The notes under the pieces are model-generated. The model did no database searches. It saw only the letters and a list, made by a program, of their open reading frames with translations, and was not told the origin of the DNA. Shown here one piece after another: positions 47,101-60,800 of a stretch of DNA of 64,000 nt. Each line of letters starts with the position of its first letter. The stretch's first letter is position 1. The position numbers and the translations under genes are program-made. Origin of the DNA: Anolis sagrei. Its lineage: Eukaryota; Chordata; Lepidosauria; Squamata; Anolidae. The stretch is from NCBI RefSeq assembly GCF_037176765.1, contig NC_090024.1, forward strand, positions 108,774,057 through 108,838,056. The letters are read 5' to 3'.

Positions 47101-47878
47101 GGTAGATCCTCAGCCCCCCCCCCCCCCCCAATCAAAATCCTGGCTACGAGCCTGACCCTTGGTGAAACTTTCCCCCATGAAAACTCTTGGGGGAAATTTA
47201 TTTTTTCAGTTTTAAAACAAGCTTATTTGAACGTTTATGAGGTAATTTAGGAGGCAGTGGGACACTCCTATTTTTGGTGTTGTGAATTGTAATTAGCTCT
47301 TTTCCCCATTCACATTAATAGGAAAAGATCGATGGCTTTCCTCATGCAAAACGTAAGAAAGGTAACACTCCTCTTTGTTGTCACTTTTGGTTTTTCAATT
47401 TCAGTTTTATTTTTTTAATTCCTTATCTCATGTGTCTCTGTATATTCATTTCCTTTCAGTGCTAAAGAATGCAGAGACCCAGAGTGAGGAAGAGAATCCA
47501 GCTGCAAGCATAGACAAAGGTTGGTATGTATGCATCTTTTCACAAGTAGTGGTACAGATACACATAGCTGTTCTTTTTTCCAGTGGATCGTTAATGAAAT
47601 CAGTGCATCCCATTATAGATTCTCACACTTCCTTGTTACATAAAGAAACTGCGTGGATATTATATTACCTCTTGGAGCCTATGGAATTCTGTAGATATGC
47701 TCAAGGAAAGATCATTGTCTTCTGTCAGAAAGCTCTGTCTAGTACAGTGGTAGGCAACTGCATCTCTCCCTAGCCTGTGGGGGATGGTGGAAGTTGCAGT
47801 CTAGAAAATCTTGCCTGCCCTTAAACTTAAAAGGTTCTATTTTTATGATATGTATAGAACTAGTGTGATGTATTGATG

Positions 47879-47913
<35 letters not shown>

Positions 47914-49206
47914 TTCTTTATATACCGCTCCATCTCCCCAAGGGGACTCAGAGCGGTTCCCAGGTAACATCACAAAACATACAAAATAAAAAACAATATA
48001 ATCATAAGATTAACAAAACAAATTATAAGCATAAAAATTGTCACAATAACACACATATATTAAAAGTAATCCTGCCTGTTCAAGGCAATTAAAAAATTTA
48101 AAAGGCCGGGCCGAGATTTGTGCAAGCCCAAAAATTCTAGGGGGCCCGGGAATTAAGTGCAATGCTATGGCAGGCAACAATAATATTAGGTACAGGTCTG
48201 TGGCTAATTTGGGTGTTGGGCTAGAACTTTGGAGATCCGGGTTCAAATCCCTTCTCAACCCACTGGTCAAGAAAAACCTGTGATAGGGTCATCATAAATC
48301 AGACACAACTTGGACAACAAGATTGCCATACAGCAGACCAGATTTTTTTTTTCTGCAGGCTTTATCTTACTTTGCCAAATTCAGTTTTTTTCTTAGTACT
48401 AAAAAAGATGTTGCACGATGTTAGTTGTTGACCTGTCAGACATAAAGACTTGATAGTAGTTTATCAGTCTCCTTAGAATCCTATTGCAACTTGCAGCATC
48501 ACCACCACATGTCACACAAATTATTTGAACTCCAGGCATCCCGAAGTTTCATACAAGATAGGTTCTGTAGGTTTGTTCTCAAGTTGAATTTTTATGTAAG
48601 TCGGAACAGGTGCTTTTTTAAAGTGTAACTCCAGCCATAATATATATATAATATAATATAATATTTGCTTTGGATAGCATAGGGAAGGGGTAACGCCCCT
48701 GTGGTGTTTGTTTTGCTGTCTGTTCCTCTGTTCCTCTGTCTGTTTCACCTCACTTTCTGTTCCTATGATAATTGGATTTTGAAAAATGTGACTTGTTGTG
48801 GAAACAAAAATTGGGGATAAAGTTTCAGTTGAGCCACCTTTTCCCCATGATAACTTTTTCAGAAGTGAATTTCCCTTCCAAAGGGTAAATTTCTCCTGGT
48901 GTCTCACTCCTGTTCTTAAGTATGAGATGTTTGCAAATAAGATGTTTGTAACTTAGGGAATACCTGTCCATGGAAGTTGCAAACTGGCAAGGAGGACTGG
49001 CCTGTCAAACATTTAAACTCCATGTCTTCGTTCTCAATTATCTGTCTCACTGTTGCCTTGAATCAAAGAATGTTTAGACAGTTTTGTATAGCAATCAGTT
49101 AGGCCAGGAGTTTGAATCATGGAAAATTGGGAGACACAAGGATCATAAGAGAAGAAAAGATACAAGGAAGTGACTCTGATGAGTGAACTTTGGGGTGTGG
49201 GGAATT

Positions 49207-49243
<37 letters not shown>

Positions 49244-52200
49244 CCTTCATTTATACCCCACCACCATCTCCCCAAGGGGACTCGGGGCCGCTTACATGAG
49301 GCCAAGTCCAACAACACATCAGTAAAACAACAGAGCAATAAGCAAATAACACAATACAATTAATTTAACTCACATTTAGGCAATAACACACAAAACCCAC
49401 AAAAATGTAAAAACCTATGGCTGGGCCAGATGTAATAGTTTAAAATTTTAAAATAAACCCTGGGCGTGAACAAAGGTAGGATGTATCTAAGCGGAGGGTT
49501 TTAAGGATAATGTAGGGAGAGCAACCCAACGGGTAGTTAAAGTGCTTCTGAGGACATTTTGCAGGGAATTGGCCAGAGCAGGGCATTGTTCCTTTAACCA
49601 GGGAAGGCACACTGGAACAGCCACATTTTCTGGCTCCTCCTAAAGACTGCCAATGTGGGGACTTGCCTGATATTCTTGGGGAGTGAGTTCCAGAGTCGGG
49701 GGGCCACCATAGAGAAGGCCCTCTCCCTCGTCCCCACCAATCGTGCCTGCGAAGGGGGCGGGAACGAGAGTAGGGTCTCTCCAGATGATCGAAGAGATCG
49801 CATGGGTTCATATGCTGGTACATTGAGCTGTTGTATGTAATCCATTTAAACTGATTGGCTGATTTAAGTGTTCATGTCTAAAGAAAACTTTCAGATCATT
49901 TTGAATAGTGACGTGAAGACTAGAAAAAGAACCAACGTGTCATTTTTTTCTGGGCCACCTGAAATGTTATGTTTATCTTTGACATGTTGACTTCTAAAGA
50001 GAAAAGCAAAAGAGACCATTTGTTTTTAAAGAACTTTCCCTGCTTGATAAGTTTAGCATTATTTCTTTCTCACTGCAAAATATCAGATCTGAATCACTAC
50101 ATTTCCTTATAAAGGTAAACACCAAACGCACAGTCTTTATCAAAAAGTGATAGAAGTGCCAACAAAGAAATGAAATATGCGCTTTTTATTTCATTTGTGA
50201 GTCAGGAGCTTAATTAACTAAGTGGGAGGAAGGATATGATGCAATTTAAATTGACGTGCTTCGATGTTTTGCTATTGTTTATCGTGCAAATTAGGCTGAG
50301 TCCTCCAAGGGTGCACAGGGCTCAGGAGAGTTTCAGAGAAGGGAAAAGAGCATATCGATTCACTAGTGACTTACACTTTCCACGAAGTAAAAAATTCTAT
50401 GGAATCTTTACAGAGATGAAATGTCGCACTCTAATGATGATATAGTGAAAATGTTAACTATAATGTCAATCCTGAATTTTTCTAGGTTCCCTATGTTCTT
50501 TTATTATGATTAATTATTTTTTAAGACAGCAACTTTTATGTATATGCATTCTGCAAGTATAAAGCCATTTTTTCCTTTGTCTGGAAATGGGACACACTTT
50601 CCTTTTTCAGGGCTGTTCCAGTTGTGTAAAAGGGACAACAGCATTTTATTTATGACTATTTTTAAATAGTACGTTTAAGTCCTATTCCTGGGAAAGTTTA
50701 CATGAAAGAGTTCAGGCAAACCAAAGATCCATTCCATTAGTCCCCGCCCCCAGGGGTGAGAAAAGCGGTATAGAAATGCAGTTAATAATGTGTGGTCTTA
50801 TATAATCTTTATTAGGATGCCGTCCTTCAGATCCTGTTCTTGAATGTTAAATGTGTCAATACCCTATTTTCAGGCTTTGTTTTGAACTCTTTATGTGTCA
50901 GATATCTGCTTTCTGGCTGATGTAGAAGTCACTTAATATTTTTGTGAAATATCTCATATTACCCACTCCAGTGAGAAGGAAATACCTCATTGTTCCCTTC
51001 ACCCCAATTGCCACTGCCCTGGCATCAGAGAGAGAGAAAAGAGAGAGAAAAAGGAAAAAGCAGGCTGTCTCCATCATGCCTAGGTCTAGAAGCAGAGGAA
51101 AGGCCCTTCCTACCTCCCATGATTTCTGCCCTAACCATGGAAGAAGAGAAGAAGAAACAGGCATAGCTGTATCATGCTTATTTGTTTGTTTGTTTGTTTG
51201 TCGTGTCAGGGCAACCAGTCAAATATATTACATTTCTAACAGAACAAAGCAAACAAACAGACAAAATACAAAATTTGTGAGTTTGGTAGTTGATTAAATA
51301 TCCTTTGACCAGTATCTGGCCACTTGGAGTGCTTCTGGTGTTGCTGCAAGAAGGTCCTCCATTGTACATGTGGCAGGACTCAGGTTGCATTGCAGCAGGT
51401 GGTCAGTGGTTTGCTCCTCGCATGTTGAGGATTCCACTTTGTAGCCCCATTTCTGAAGGTTGGCTCTGCATCTCATGGTGCCAGAGCACAGTCTGTTCAG
51501 CGCCTTCCAAGTTGCCCAGTCCTCTATGTGCCCAGGGGGGAGTCTCTCATTTGGTATCAGCCATTGGTTGAGGTTCTGGGTTTGAGCCTGCCACTTTTGG
51601 ACTCTGGCTTGCTGAGGTGTTCCAGCGAGTGTCTCTGTAGATCTTAGAAAACTATTTCTTGATTTAAGTAGTTGACTTGCTGGGTGATACCCAAACGGGA
51701 TGAGATGGAGATGTCTCTGCCTTGGTCCTTTCACTATTGGCTGCTACTTCCCGGCGGATGTCAGGTGGTGCAATACCGGCTAAACAGTGTAATTTCTCCA
51801 GTGGTGTAGGGCGCAGACACCCCGTGATAATGTGGCATGTCTCATTAAGAGTCACATCCACCGTTTTAGCGTGGCGAGACGTGTTCCACACTGGGCATGC
51901 GTACTCAGCAGCAGAGTAGCATAGCGCAAGGGCAGATGTCTTCACTGTATCTGGTTGTGATCCCCAGGTTGTGCCAGTCAGCTTTCGTATGATATTGTTT
52001 CTAGCACCACTTTTGGTTGATGTTCAGGCAGTGCTTCTTGTAGGTAAGAGCACGGTCCAGAGTGACTCCCAGGTATTTGGGTGTATCATGCTGAGACCTA
52101 AAAACAAATGAAAGGCCCTCTCTCCATCCCACTGAAGGAGCAAGAACAAGACAGGCTAGGGCCAGAAGCAGGTAAAAAACCCTTCCCTGAATCCCAACTT

Positions 52201-52729
52201 CCAATGCCCTGGCCTCAGCAAAAGAGGGAAAGGTAGGTACCGCTTCATTATGCCTAGCCCTTCCCTCCATCCCAGCTGCCACTGCCATGGCTTCAGAGGG
52301 AGAGAAGAGGCAGTCCTTTCTAGAATTAATCCCCCACACTAAGAACCCCCTTTCCCTTTGTGTCATGACTTAATTATGCACAATCCTTTTTTCTGTTACT
52401 TGTAAAGCTCAGTATACAGTGGTGCAGATATGAATGAATGACACTGATTAACATGAAATAAATATGACTGGTCAATTGTGCCTGATTACTATAATCACCT
52501 CTATCTATCGATTGTTCTCAAAATTTGTCTCAGGCTTGCTGAGTGCCTCATATTCTTTTCATCTCAAAAAAGTTAACAGTAAAATGGAGGATATAGCATT
52601 GGTTCTCAACCTGTAGGTCCCTAGGTGTTTTGGCCTACATCTTCCAAAAATCCCAGCCAGTTTACAAGCTGTTAGGATTTTGGAGTCGAAGACCAAAACA
52701 TCTGAGGACCCACAGATTGAGAATTACTG

Positions 52730-52760
<31 letters not shown>

Positions 52761-54829
52761 TGGTGATGGTGGTGATGGTGATCAGGTAAAATTGTCCAGT
52801 CATTTATTTCATATGAATCAGTGTCTTCAGTAGAATTGGCTCTTAATGAGACATGCTGCATTATCAGGGGGTGTCTGCGCCGTACACCACTGGAGAAATT
52901 ACACTGTTTAGCCGGTATTGCATCACCTGACATCTGCCGGGAAGTAGCAACCAATAGTGAAAGGACCAAGGCAGTGACATCTCCAGCTCATCCCCTGTTT
53001 GGGTATCAGCCAGCACATCAATGACTTAAATCAAGAAATAACTTTCTAAGATCTACAGAGACACTCGCTGGAACACCCCAGCAAGTGAGAGTCCAAAAGT
53101 GGCAGGCCCAAACCCAGAACCTCAATCAATTTCTGATACCAAATGAGAGATTCCCCCCTGGGCACACAGAAAACTGGGCAACTTGTGGAAGGCACTGAAC
53201 AGACTGCGCTCTGGTACCACGAGATGCAGAGCCAATCTTAAGAAATGGGGCTACAAAGTGGAATCCACGACATGCGAGTGTGGAAAAGAGCGAACTACAG
53301 GCCATCTGCTGCAATGCGACCTGAGCCCTGCTACATGCACAATGGAGAACTTTTTTATAGTAACACCAGAGGCACTCCAAGTGACCAGCTACTGGTCAAA
53401 GGACATTTAATCAACTACCAAGCTTGCAAACTTTGTGTTTTATTTGTTTGTTTGTTAAAAATGCAATACTACTGTTTGGTTTGCTCCTGATACGATAAAT
53501 AAAAATAGTGTCTTCAATTGCATGTGTCCCATATTTCAAGATCTCAAACCACGTGAAAATACCATTGACTTCTTAATTATTTTACAGAAAAAATCAAGCT
53601 GATGTTGGAGGAACTCTGGATGTGTATCAGTGGCTCCACAGGAAAAGATCAAATCAGTGAAGATGATTGCATTCTAGGTGAGTCCAAGCATTGCAGTTCT
53701 AGAGCTCATTAGAAATTTAATTAAAAAAAAAAAGCTGTTGCCATTTTCAAGACCAGTAAATTTTGAAAGTCTTTTTTTTTCTTTTCTGCAATAGGTGGTT
53801 CGCATAATCATTCAAGAACTCTTGGAAGAACAAGTACGTACTTTTTTTGGATAACATTGAAGCCAGCCTTTCAAATCTGCAGTGTTAGTGTGGGAGTAAC
53901 AGAATATGCATATAAGCCTTTTATGAAAAGCACGTCACATCTGCTTGAGAGGGACAGTAATATTTTGTCTCTAAACTGTTGGAAATCTTAATTTAACACG
54001 GCCTCTTCTTTTCTTTTGGGACCTCATAAGGAATAGTTGAGATCCTGGTTCCATTTAGATATATTGTTCTCTAAATTTGTCTCTGGCTTTCAGAATCTCT
54101 CCCCTATTCTTTTCATCTCGGAAAAAGTTAACAGTCAAATGGACGATCTTTTACAACTTTGAATGTGGGATTTCTTGATATTTAGAGATTTGGTGCTGGG
54201 ACAAGGAAATTACTTACAAGTGAGTAATAATGTGACACTTCCAGCTCCTACCAGTGAGAGAATGAGAAGGAGTGAGAGGCTTGCTCCTGATCACTCTCAG
54301 GAAAGAATTGGATTTTGGCAGTCCCTGTTATCTAATAAAACTCCCCAATGTAGGATAAATGATTTTCTTAGCTTAAACCTCCAGAAATAGGGGGTGGAAG
54401 CATTATTCTTATTGAAAACACAGTGAAATCTTCCTTTTTTTATAGAAATGATGCCGAATTCCCAAAAAATGAAAAAACCTCAAGGAGAAATGAAATCTGG
54501 TGGTTCTTTCTCTGAACCCTGTGCAGTGGAAACAACAATGTCTTCATTGCATATAAAATCGGATAAGAAATCTACTAAATACAACGAGTCAGTACAAACT
54601 AAGACCATGGAAACTACTGAAATTTGCAACGGCACTTTGTGTGAAGACATATCTCTAGAAGACATTTCTCTGACAGATTTATCGACAACTTATATGAATC
54701 TTCTCAGCAAAAACTCAGAAGAACATGATGAAATTCTACGAGATATGTTGAAGTGGGTTACGCCCCTTCCTCCTGTATTGTCTCCCATACAGCTTTCACC
54801 TTCCACTACTCCAGTAAGTAGTAGTAGTA

Positions 54830-54866
<37 letters not shown>

Positions 54867-57800
54867 TTTATTTATATCCTGCTTTTCTCCCTCACGGGAC
54901 CCAAAGCAATTTACAATATATTAAAATCATGTAAACAACAGTCTATATACATCAATAATAAGTCTAAAACATCACAAAATAAGCTCTTTAAAACAACAGT
55001 AGTATACATTTACATTCTTGTGACATCATGTCAGATTATATTTCACTTTGTAGTGATAATAATGAATTGGCTTTGGTTGATAGATAGATATTAGGGCAGT
55101 CATTTTCAAATAGACTGCTGCAACTTGGAAACAGATGTAAGTTGCAGATGAGATGAAAATTAATTTGTTTTCCATGGTAAGATTGGTTTACGGTTGTTGT
55201 TGGTAAACAAGCATTGCAGTATTTTATAGCATTTCAGAAAATGAAAGACAACTGTTATCCTTAGCTGATAAAATGTATATCCCTGGGCAGTGGTGCCAAT
55301 GCCACACTATCTTTGTCAATCCAGAAAATCTATTGTCTGCCACTGGGCTTAGAGATTTAGGGATTTGTTTTTATCTAAAATACTCTGCACATTTTTGATC
55401 TGTTAGAATGATTTTAGATATATGTAAGCCTATGCATTTGGGGAGAAAAGGGAGATGAAGAAGGGAAATTATTTCCTATATATACTAGAACTGATCAGAT
55501 AAGCTATTTTGTATGTACAATGAACACACACAAGGGATTTTGACTTGTTTGAACATCATCTAACTCCTGCCTTATCAGAAGATGCCCCTAAATATCCCCT
55601 GCCTTTCTTTGGGGTTATCAGGAAACCTGTTGGTTCCGAATGTAACCTAATAGTGAGAGACATCACACTTGTTGAAATATGTGCATTTACAGACAGTCCC
55701 CATGTTACAAACAAGATAAGTTCTGTAGGTTTTTTCTTAAGTTGAATCTGTATGTAAGTCAGGACAGGTACATTTTGTAAGTGTAATTCCAACAAAAAGT
55801 GTGTTTTTTCTAGGTTTGGGTAGCATAGGGAAAGGTTAACACCCCTGTAACATTTGTTTTACTGCTCTGTGCCCCTGTTCACTTTCTGTCCCTGTGACAT
55901 TTAGATTTTAGAAATTTTGGTTTGTTGTGGAAACAAGGATTGGTGATAAAACTGCAGTGGAGACACTATTTTCCCATGTTCACTCTTCCATGAGTGAATT
56001 TTCCTTCATAGGAAGGAGTAGTTTTCCTTTCCTGTTATCTCATCCCCGCTTGTTTCTAGGAGTTGTATGTAAATCGCATGTTTGTAACTCAAGAACTGCC
56101 TGCACTCCCAGTTGGGAACATAATTCAAAATTTCACTGTTGATTTTTCAACTGTCAGTGACTTGTGCCAAATCTTTTTGGCTTTCTGCATGAGCTTTCTC
56201 TTTATACTCAACATGTCCTCAGAAGGATTTTGCTCCAATGTGTGATGTTAAAGATGGTAGTACTATGTGATTTTAATATATATATTTTAATTTTGATACG
56301 TTTTTAGCAGATGTTTTAATGTATATGTTTTTATTTGCGGGATATGTATTGTATGTAATGTATGACATCGAATTGTGCCTCAATGTGCGCTGCTCTGAGT
56401 CCCCTTCAGGGTCGTGAAGGGCGGGATATAAATATCTATATAAATAAAAATATAATGTTGGATGTCTTAAACCTACACCTGTTGATAAACTCTACAAGCT
56501 AGCTGGCATTGCCCCTCCTGATGTGCGACGGGAAGTTGCTGCTAAATGTGAGAGAAATAAGGTTGAACACTGTGAAAGCCATCCACTGTATGGCTACCAG
56601 CCTCTTCCCAGTAGACTCAAATCAAGGAAAAGCTTTATGAGAACTACCACTCCTCTTGGCGTCCCCCAAGCAACAGCAAGGGTATCCCTCTGGGCAGCTA
56701 GACCAGGAAATCCCAACTGGATGGCCCCCCACGAGGGTCTTCCTCCGGGGGCAAACCAAGAATGGGCAACTTGGAAGTCTCTGAACAGACTCAGAAGTGG
56801 AGAGGGCAGATCAAAAGACAACCTGGCAAAATGGCACTACCTAAAAGAATCCCACACCTTGTGTGACTGTGGAGCAGAACAGACAACTCCACATCTGTAT
56901 GCTTGTCCACTATGCCCTGCCTCGTGTACAGAGGAAGAACTGTTGGATGTTACAGACAATGCCATTGCTGTTGCCCGTTTTTGGTCAAAAGATATTTAGC
57001 CACCTTCTATTTTTATTGGTTTTATACTAATTTATGCAATGCTTTTGATACAGAATAAATAAATAAATAAATAAATAAATAAACATCCATGCATAAATAA
57101 AAATATAATGTTCGTTTGTGGGATTAACATAACTCAAAAACCACTGGACAAATTTGCCGCCAAATTTGGCCACAAGACACCTAGTATCCCAAGGAGTGAC
57201 CATCACTCAAAAAAATGATTTTATCATTTGGGAGTTGTAGTTGCTGGGATTTATATGTTACTTACTTTGAGAGCATTCTGAACTCCTCCAATGATGGAAT
57301 TGAACCAAATGTGGCACACAGAACTTCCTTAACCCCAACAGAAAACACTAGAAGGGTTTAGTGTTCGTTGACCTTGAGTTGTGGAGTTGTAGTTCACCTA
57401 CATCCAGAGAGCACTGTGGACTCAAACTATGTTGGATCTGGACCAAACTTGGCACAAATATTCCATATGCCCAAATATGAACACAGATGGAGTTTGGGAA
57501 AAATAGACCTTGACATTTGGGAGTTGTAGTTATTGGGATTTATAATTCACCTACAATCAAAGAGCATGCTGAACCTCACTACCGACACAATTGGGGCAAA
57601 GTTCCCACAGAAAACCTCCATACTTAAGGCCATCCAGTCCAACTCCCTTCACCAGGGCAAGAAAACATAATCAAAGCCCTCCTGACAAAGAGCCATCTAG
57701 CCATAGATATAGATAGATATATATGGCTCACACACAGAGAGCTATAGTATCATAGATTTGAAAAGGACCCCTAAAAAAGGACAATTATATGTTGCATGTT

Positions 57801-60800
57801 CCAGAGTAGGCAAACCAGACAATCTCCACATCAACACTGACAAAGAAACAGCAAGAAATACTGTTTACCTACAAGCATAAAGAAATTACATATATTAGAA
57901 ACCAACACTTTCACATTACTTTATTTTCCAGATCACCAGACTGGGCCACAGCAACGTGTGGCAAGGGACTGCTAGTAGTAAATAGTAGTAGGAATTTCTT
58001 AGAGATAGCTTCTTCAGTCTTTTTTTAGTGAGATTTAGAAAACCTGGCTTTTAAGATGTTTCATATTGAGTGTTAAACTAGGAATTTGGGGAAAGTGGAA
58101 TAAATATTAAATTGTCCATTGTAATCTTTATTTGTATTTATTGTTAGCTGCCTTGGTTTTCTATATCATGGGGAAAAGGTGGGATAAATAATCTGCTCAT
58201 GTAAAGTATGCTGAACTTTATTTCTAATGGCCTTTTTGTTAGTTACCCTGCAGCATTTTTATAATCAAAATGTTTTAGAGATAGCTTTTGTGGTGTTGGA
58301 AAAGAGAAGTCCCTTTGCCAAAGGAAAATGTCATATCATTCCTCCACGTATTCAACTAAGATGACCAAAATTACATGTGAAAATTATATGTGAAACATGA
58401 ACATGCTCAGATTTAGAGCTCAGGTATTCAGCCTACCTATGAAGATATTGCCCCCTTGTCCAATGAAGATGTTTTGGATATCAGTTCTCATGGTCCTTCC
58501 CATAGGCTATGTTAGATATGCAGAAAACCCAGAAAATGAGAGGTGATGCAGAGTGGGTCTACACTGAATCACTGATTTCAAGCCAATTCTTCATTAGCCC
58601 CAACAGATGTCAGTGATTGAATCTATTACATGATCTGCCATTTAGATATACCCCTTCTATGTGCTCCATTAATTAGCATTATTAATGCTGTCATTAGATG
58701 AAAGCAGTTAGGTTTTTGGAAGGTCTTTCAAAATATACTAAATTACTGTGATCTCTTGGAGTGCATTTTTGCAGTTTTTGCATTTTGCAATTTTTGTGTT
58801 GTTTACAGTTCTGTTGATTGCCCACTACTTTAGATAATTTCCTACAAAAAGTTACTGTACAAAAATAAATTGTTGAATCATCCAAGAAAGCTTTCTCCAT
58901 GTTGTGCTTCGATAGGGAGGAAAATGTTACATGAATTTGAAAGGTTGCAGCGCAGTTATGATTTTTACCACCTTAACAGTGCATAGCTGTTTGAAAATGC
59001 CTTTAGTAGACTATTCCCTTTTTGTTAAAGTATCAAACAAGGTAATTTGTAGATTTATTCATGTAAGTGTTTGCATTATCATCATAACCAATTCTTCTGA
59101 CTTGCCTCTTTCAGGAGACGTTATTTGGAGATATAACAGATTCCAGTGATGAAGAAATGGATGACAATGCACAGATGCTTGAAAATATCATTGAAAACCA
59201 TAGTCAGAATGAACAAACACCTGAAGTTATGCATGAAAAACATTCAGCACAGTCCTGGAGCAAACACAGCTCTTTCAGTGTCAACAGTGCAAATAGTGAT
59301 CCTTGGGAATCGCCAGAAAGATTGAGCAATATAAAAAGTGAAGAGTTAATGTTGTGTTCTGACCCTTTGACAGCAAAATCAAAATACCTTAATGAGAAAG
59401 ATGCCAAATCCAAGGATGAAGAAAAGTGTTCTGACTTGATGGAAATACACACAGCCACTGAAACAGTAGTGCCAAGTATAGAAAACATCAAAGAAAATTC
59501 AACTAATGTGACAGAAACAAAAAATACAATTTTGATGCCTGATTTAATTGATGAACAGGATCAAGAAAAAACAGTTGAGCGAATGCATGTGCAAAAAATG
59601 CCTATGAACAGCACTGTGCTTACATTTGTAGACTCTAGTGACTCCATAAACCATGAAAAGAAGGGGTTGCTAACTGCAACAATAGAAGATTATTGGCCTC
59701 AGTCTCCCAAAATAAGTGACCAGCAGCACATAGAAGAATCCAGAATTCTGGAAAAATGTAAGGATGATGTGAGTAAAGGAGGAATGGCAGAAGTTTTCTT
59801 TAAGGACACCCAACCAATATCTAATTTAGGAGAAGCAAGGTCTTTTGGTGAAAGGACCTCTGAACATTTAGCAGTGGGTGAGCAAAATACAGCAACTGAA
59901 GAACTTGGCATATTCAGAAGTAGTGAACTCTTGTTGGAACAGAAGAGGATTATCAGCGACTGTAAGTTCCTTTCTGAAACAGAACAACCTATTGAGCAAG
60001 AGATTGCTGTGGTACCATTTATGCATTCCGTTGAAAACAAGATTGATATTTCAATGAGATCACAATGCATGGAAGAAAACTGCACTGAAGAAAAACACAA
60101 CAAACAAAATGAAACTCAAGAGGACAGGGAACATGAAGTGATGGACATAGGCTTTACAAGTTCTCAGTTAAATACTACAGAGATAGCTGAAGGCTGCAAG
60201 AAATCATTATTTCAGATAGATGAAGCAGTCCTGACTGAGAGTGAATGCAGGACTGCCTTTTCTATGTCTACTAAAAAAGAAGATAATCAGATGGAAATAG
60301 CTGGTAGCATGGTTGAGGAATGCACATCAGTGGACATAAAAAAGGAAGACTGTCTCCAATTACAACCGTTACTTGACCAAAAATATAATTGTAAATCATC
60401 TGAGGAGCATCCAGAATATGAAAGTAACAGTATGCCAACAATTCAAGCACCTGTTATGAAAGATTCTTTGTTGCCGTGTAAAGATTCCCTTGTAATAAAT
60501 AATCTAGTCTTTCAAATAGAGAGTGTCCCTAGAAGTACTTCAAAACTGGGTGAGTTTGAAGGCGGAGATACAGACTCTCAATGGAAGTCCAATAGCTTTC
60601 CTGCTGTGGAGACTTCAATGGAGGGTGAATATCTGGCATCAAAAGGGGTTGAGAAGGAAGATGGTGAATCACTGAATACCACAGAAATGGGCACAATGCA
60701 GTCTGTTATGACAGAGGGGAATGTTTTTGAAACTGTGTGTAACAGAAGAGAGGAGACCAGTTTAATATCTGGAAATCAGCAGTATGAAGTAAATGGCACA

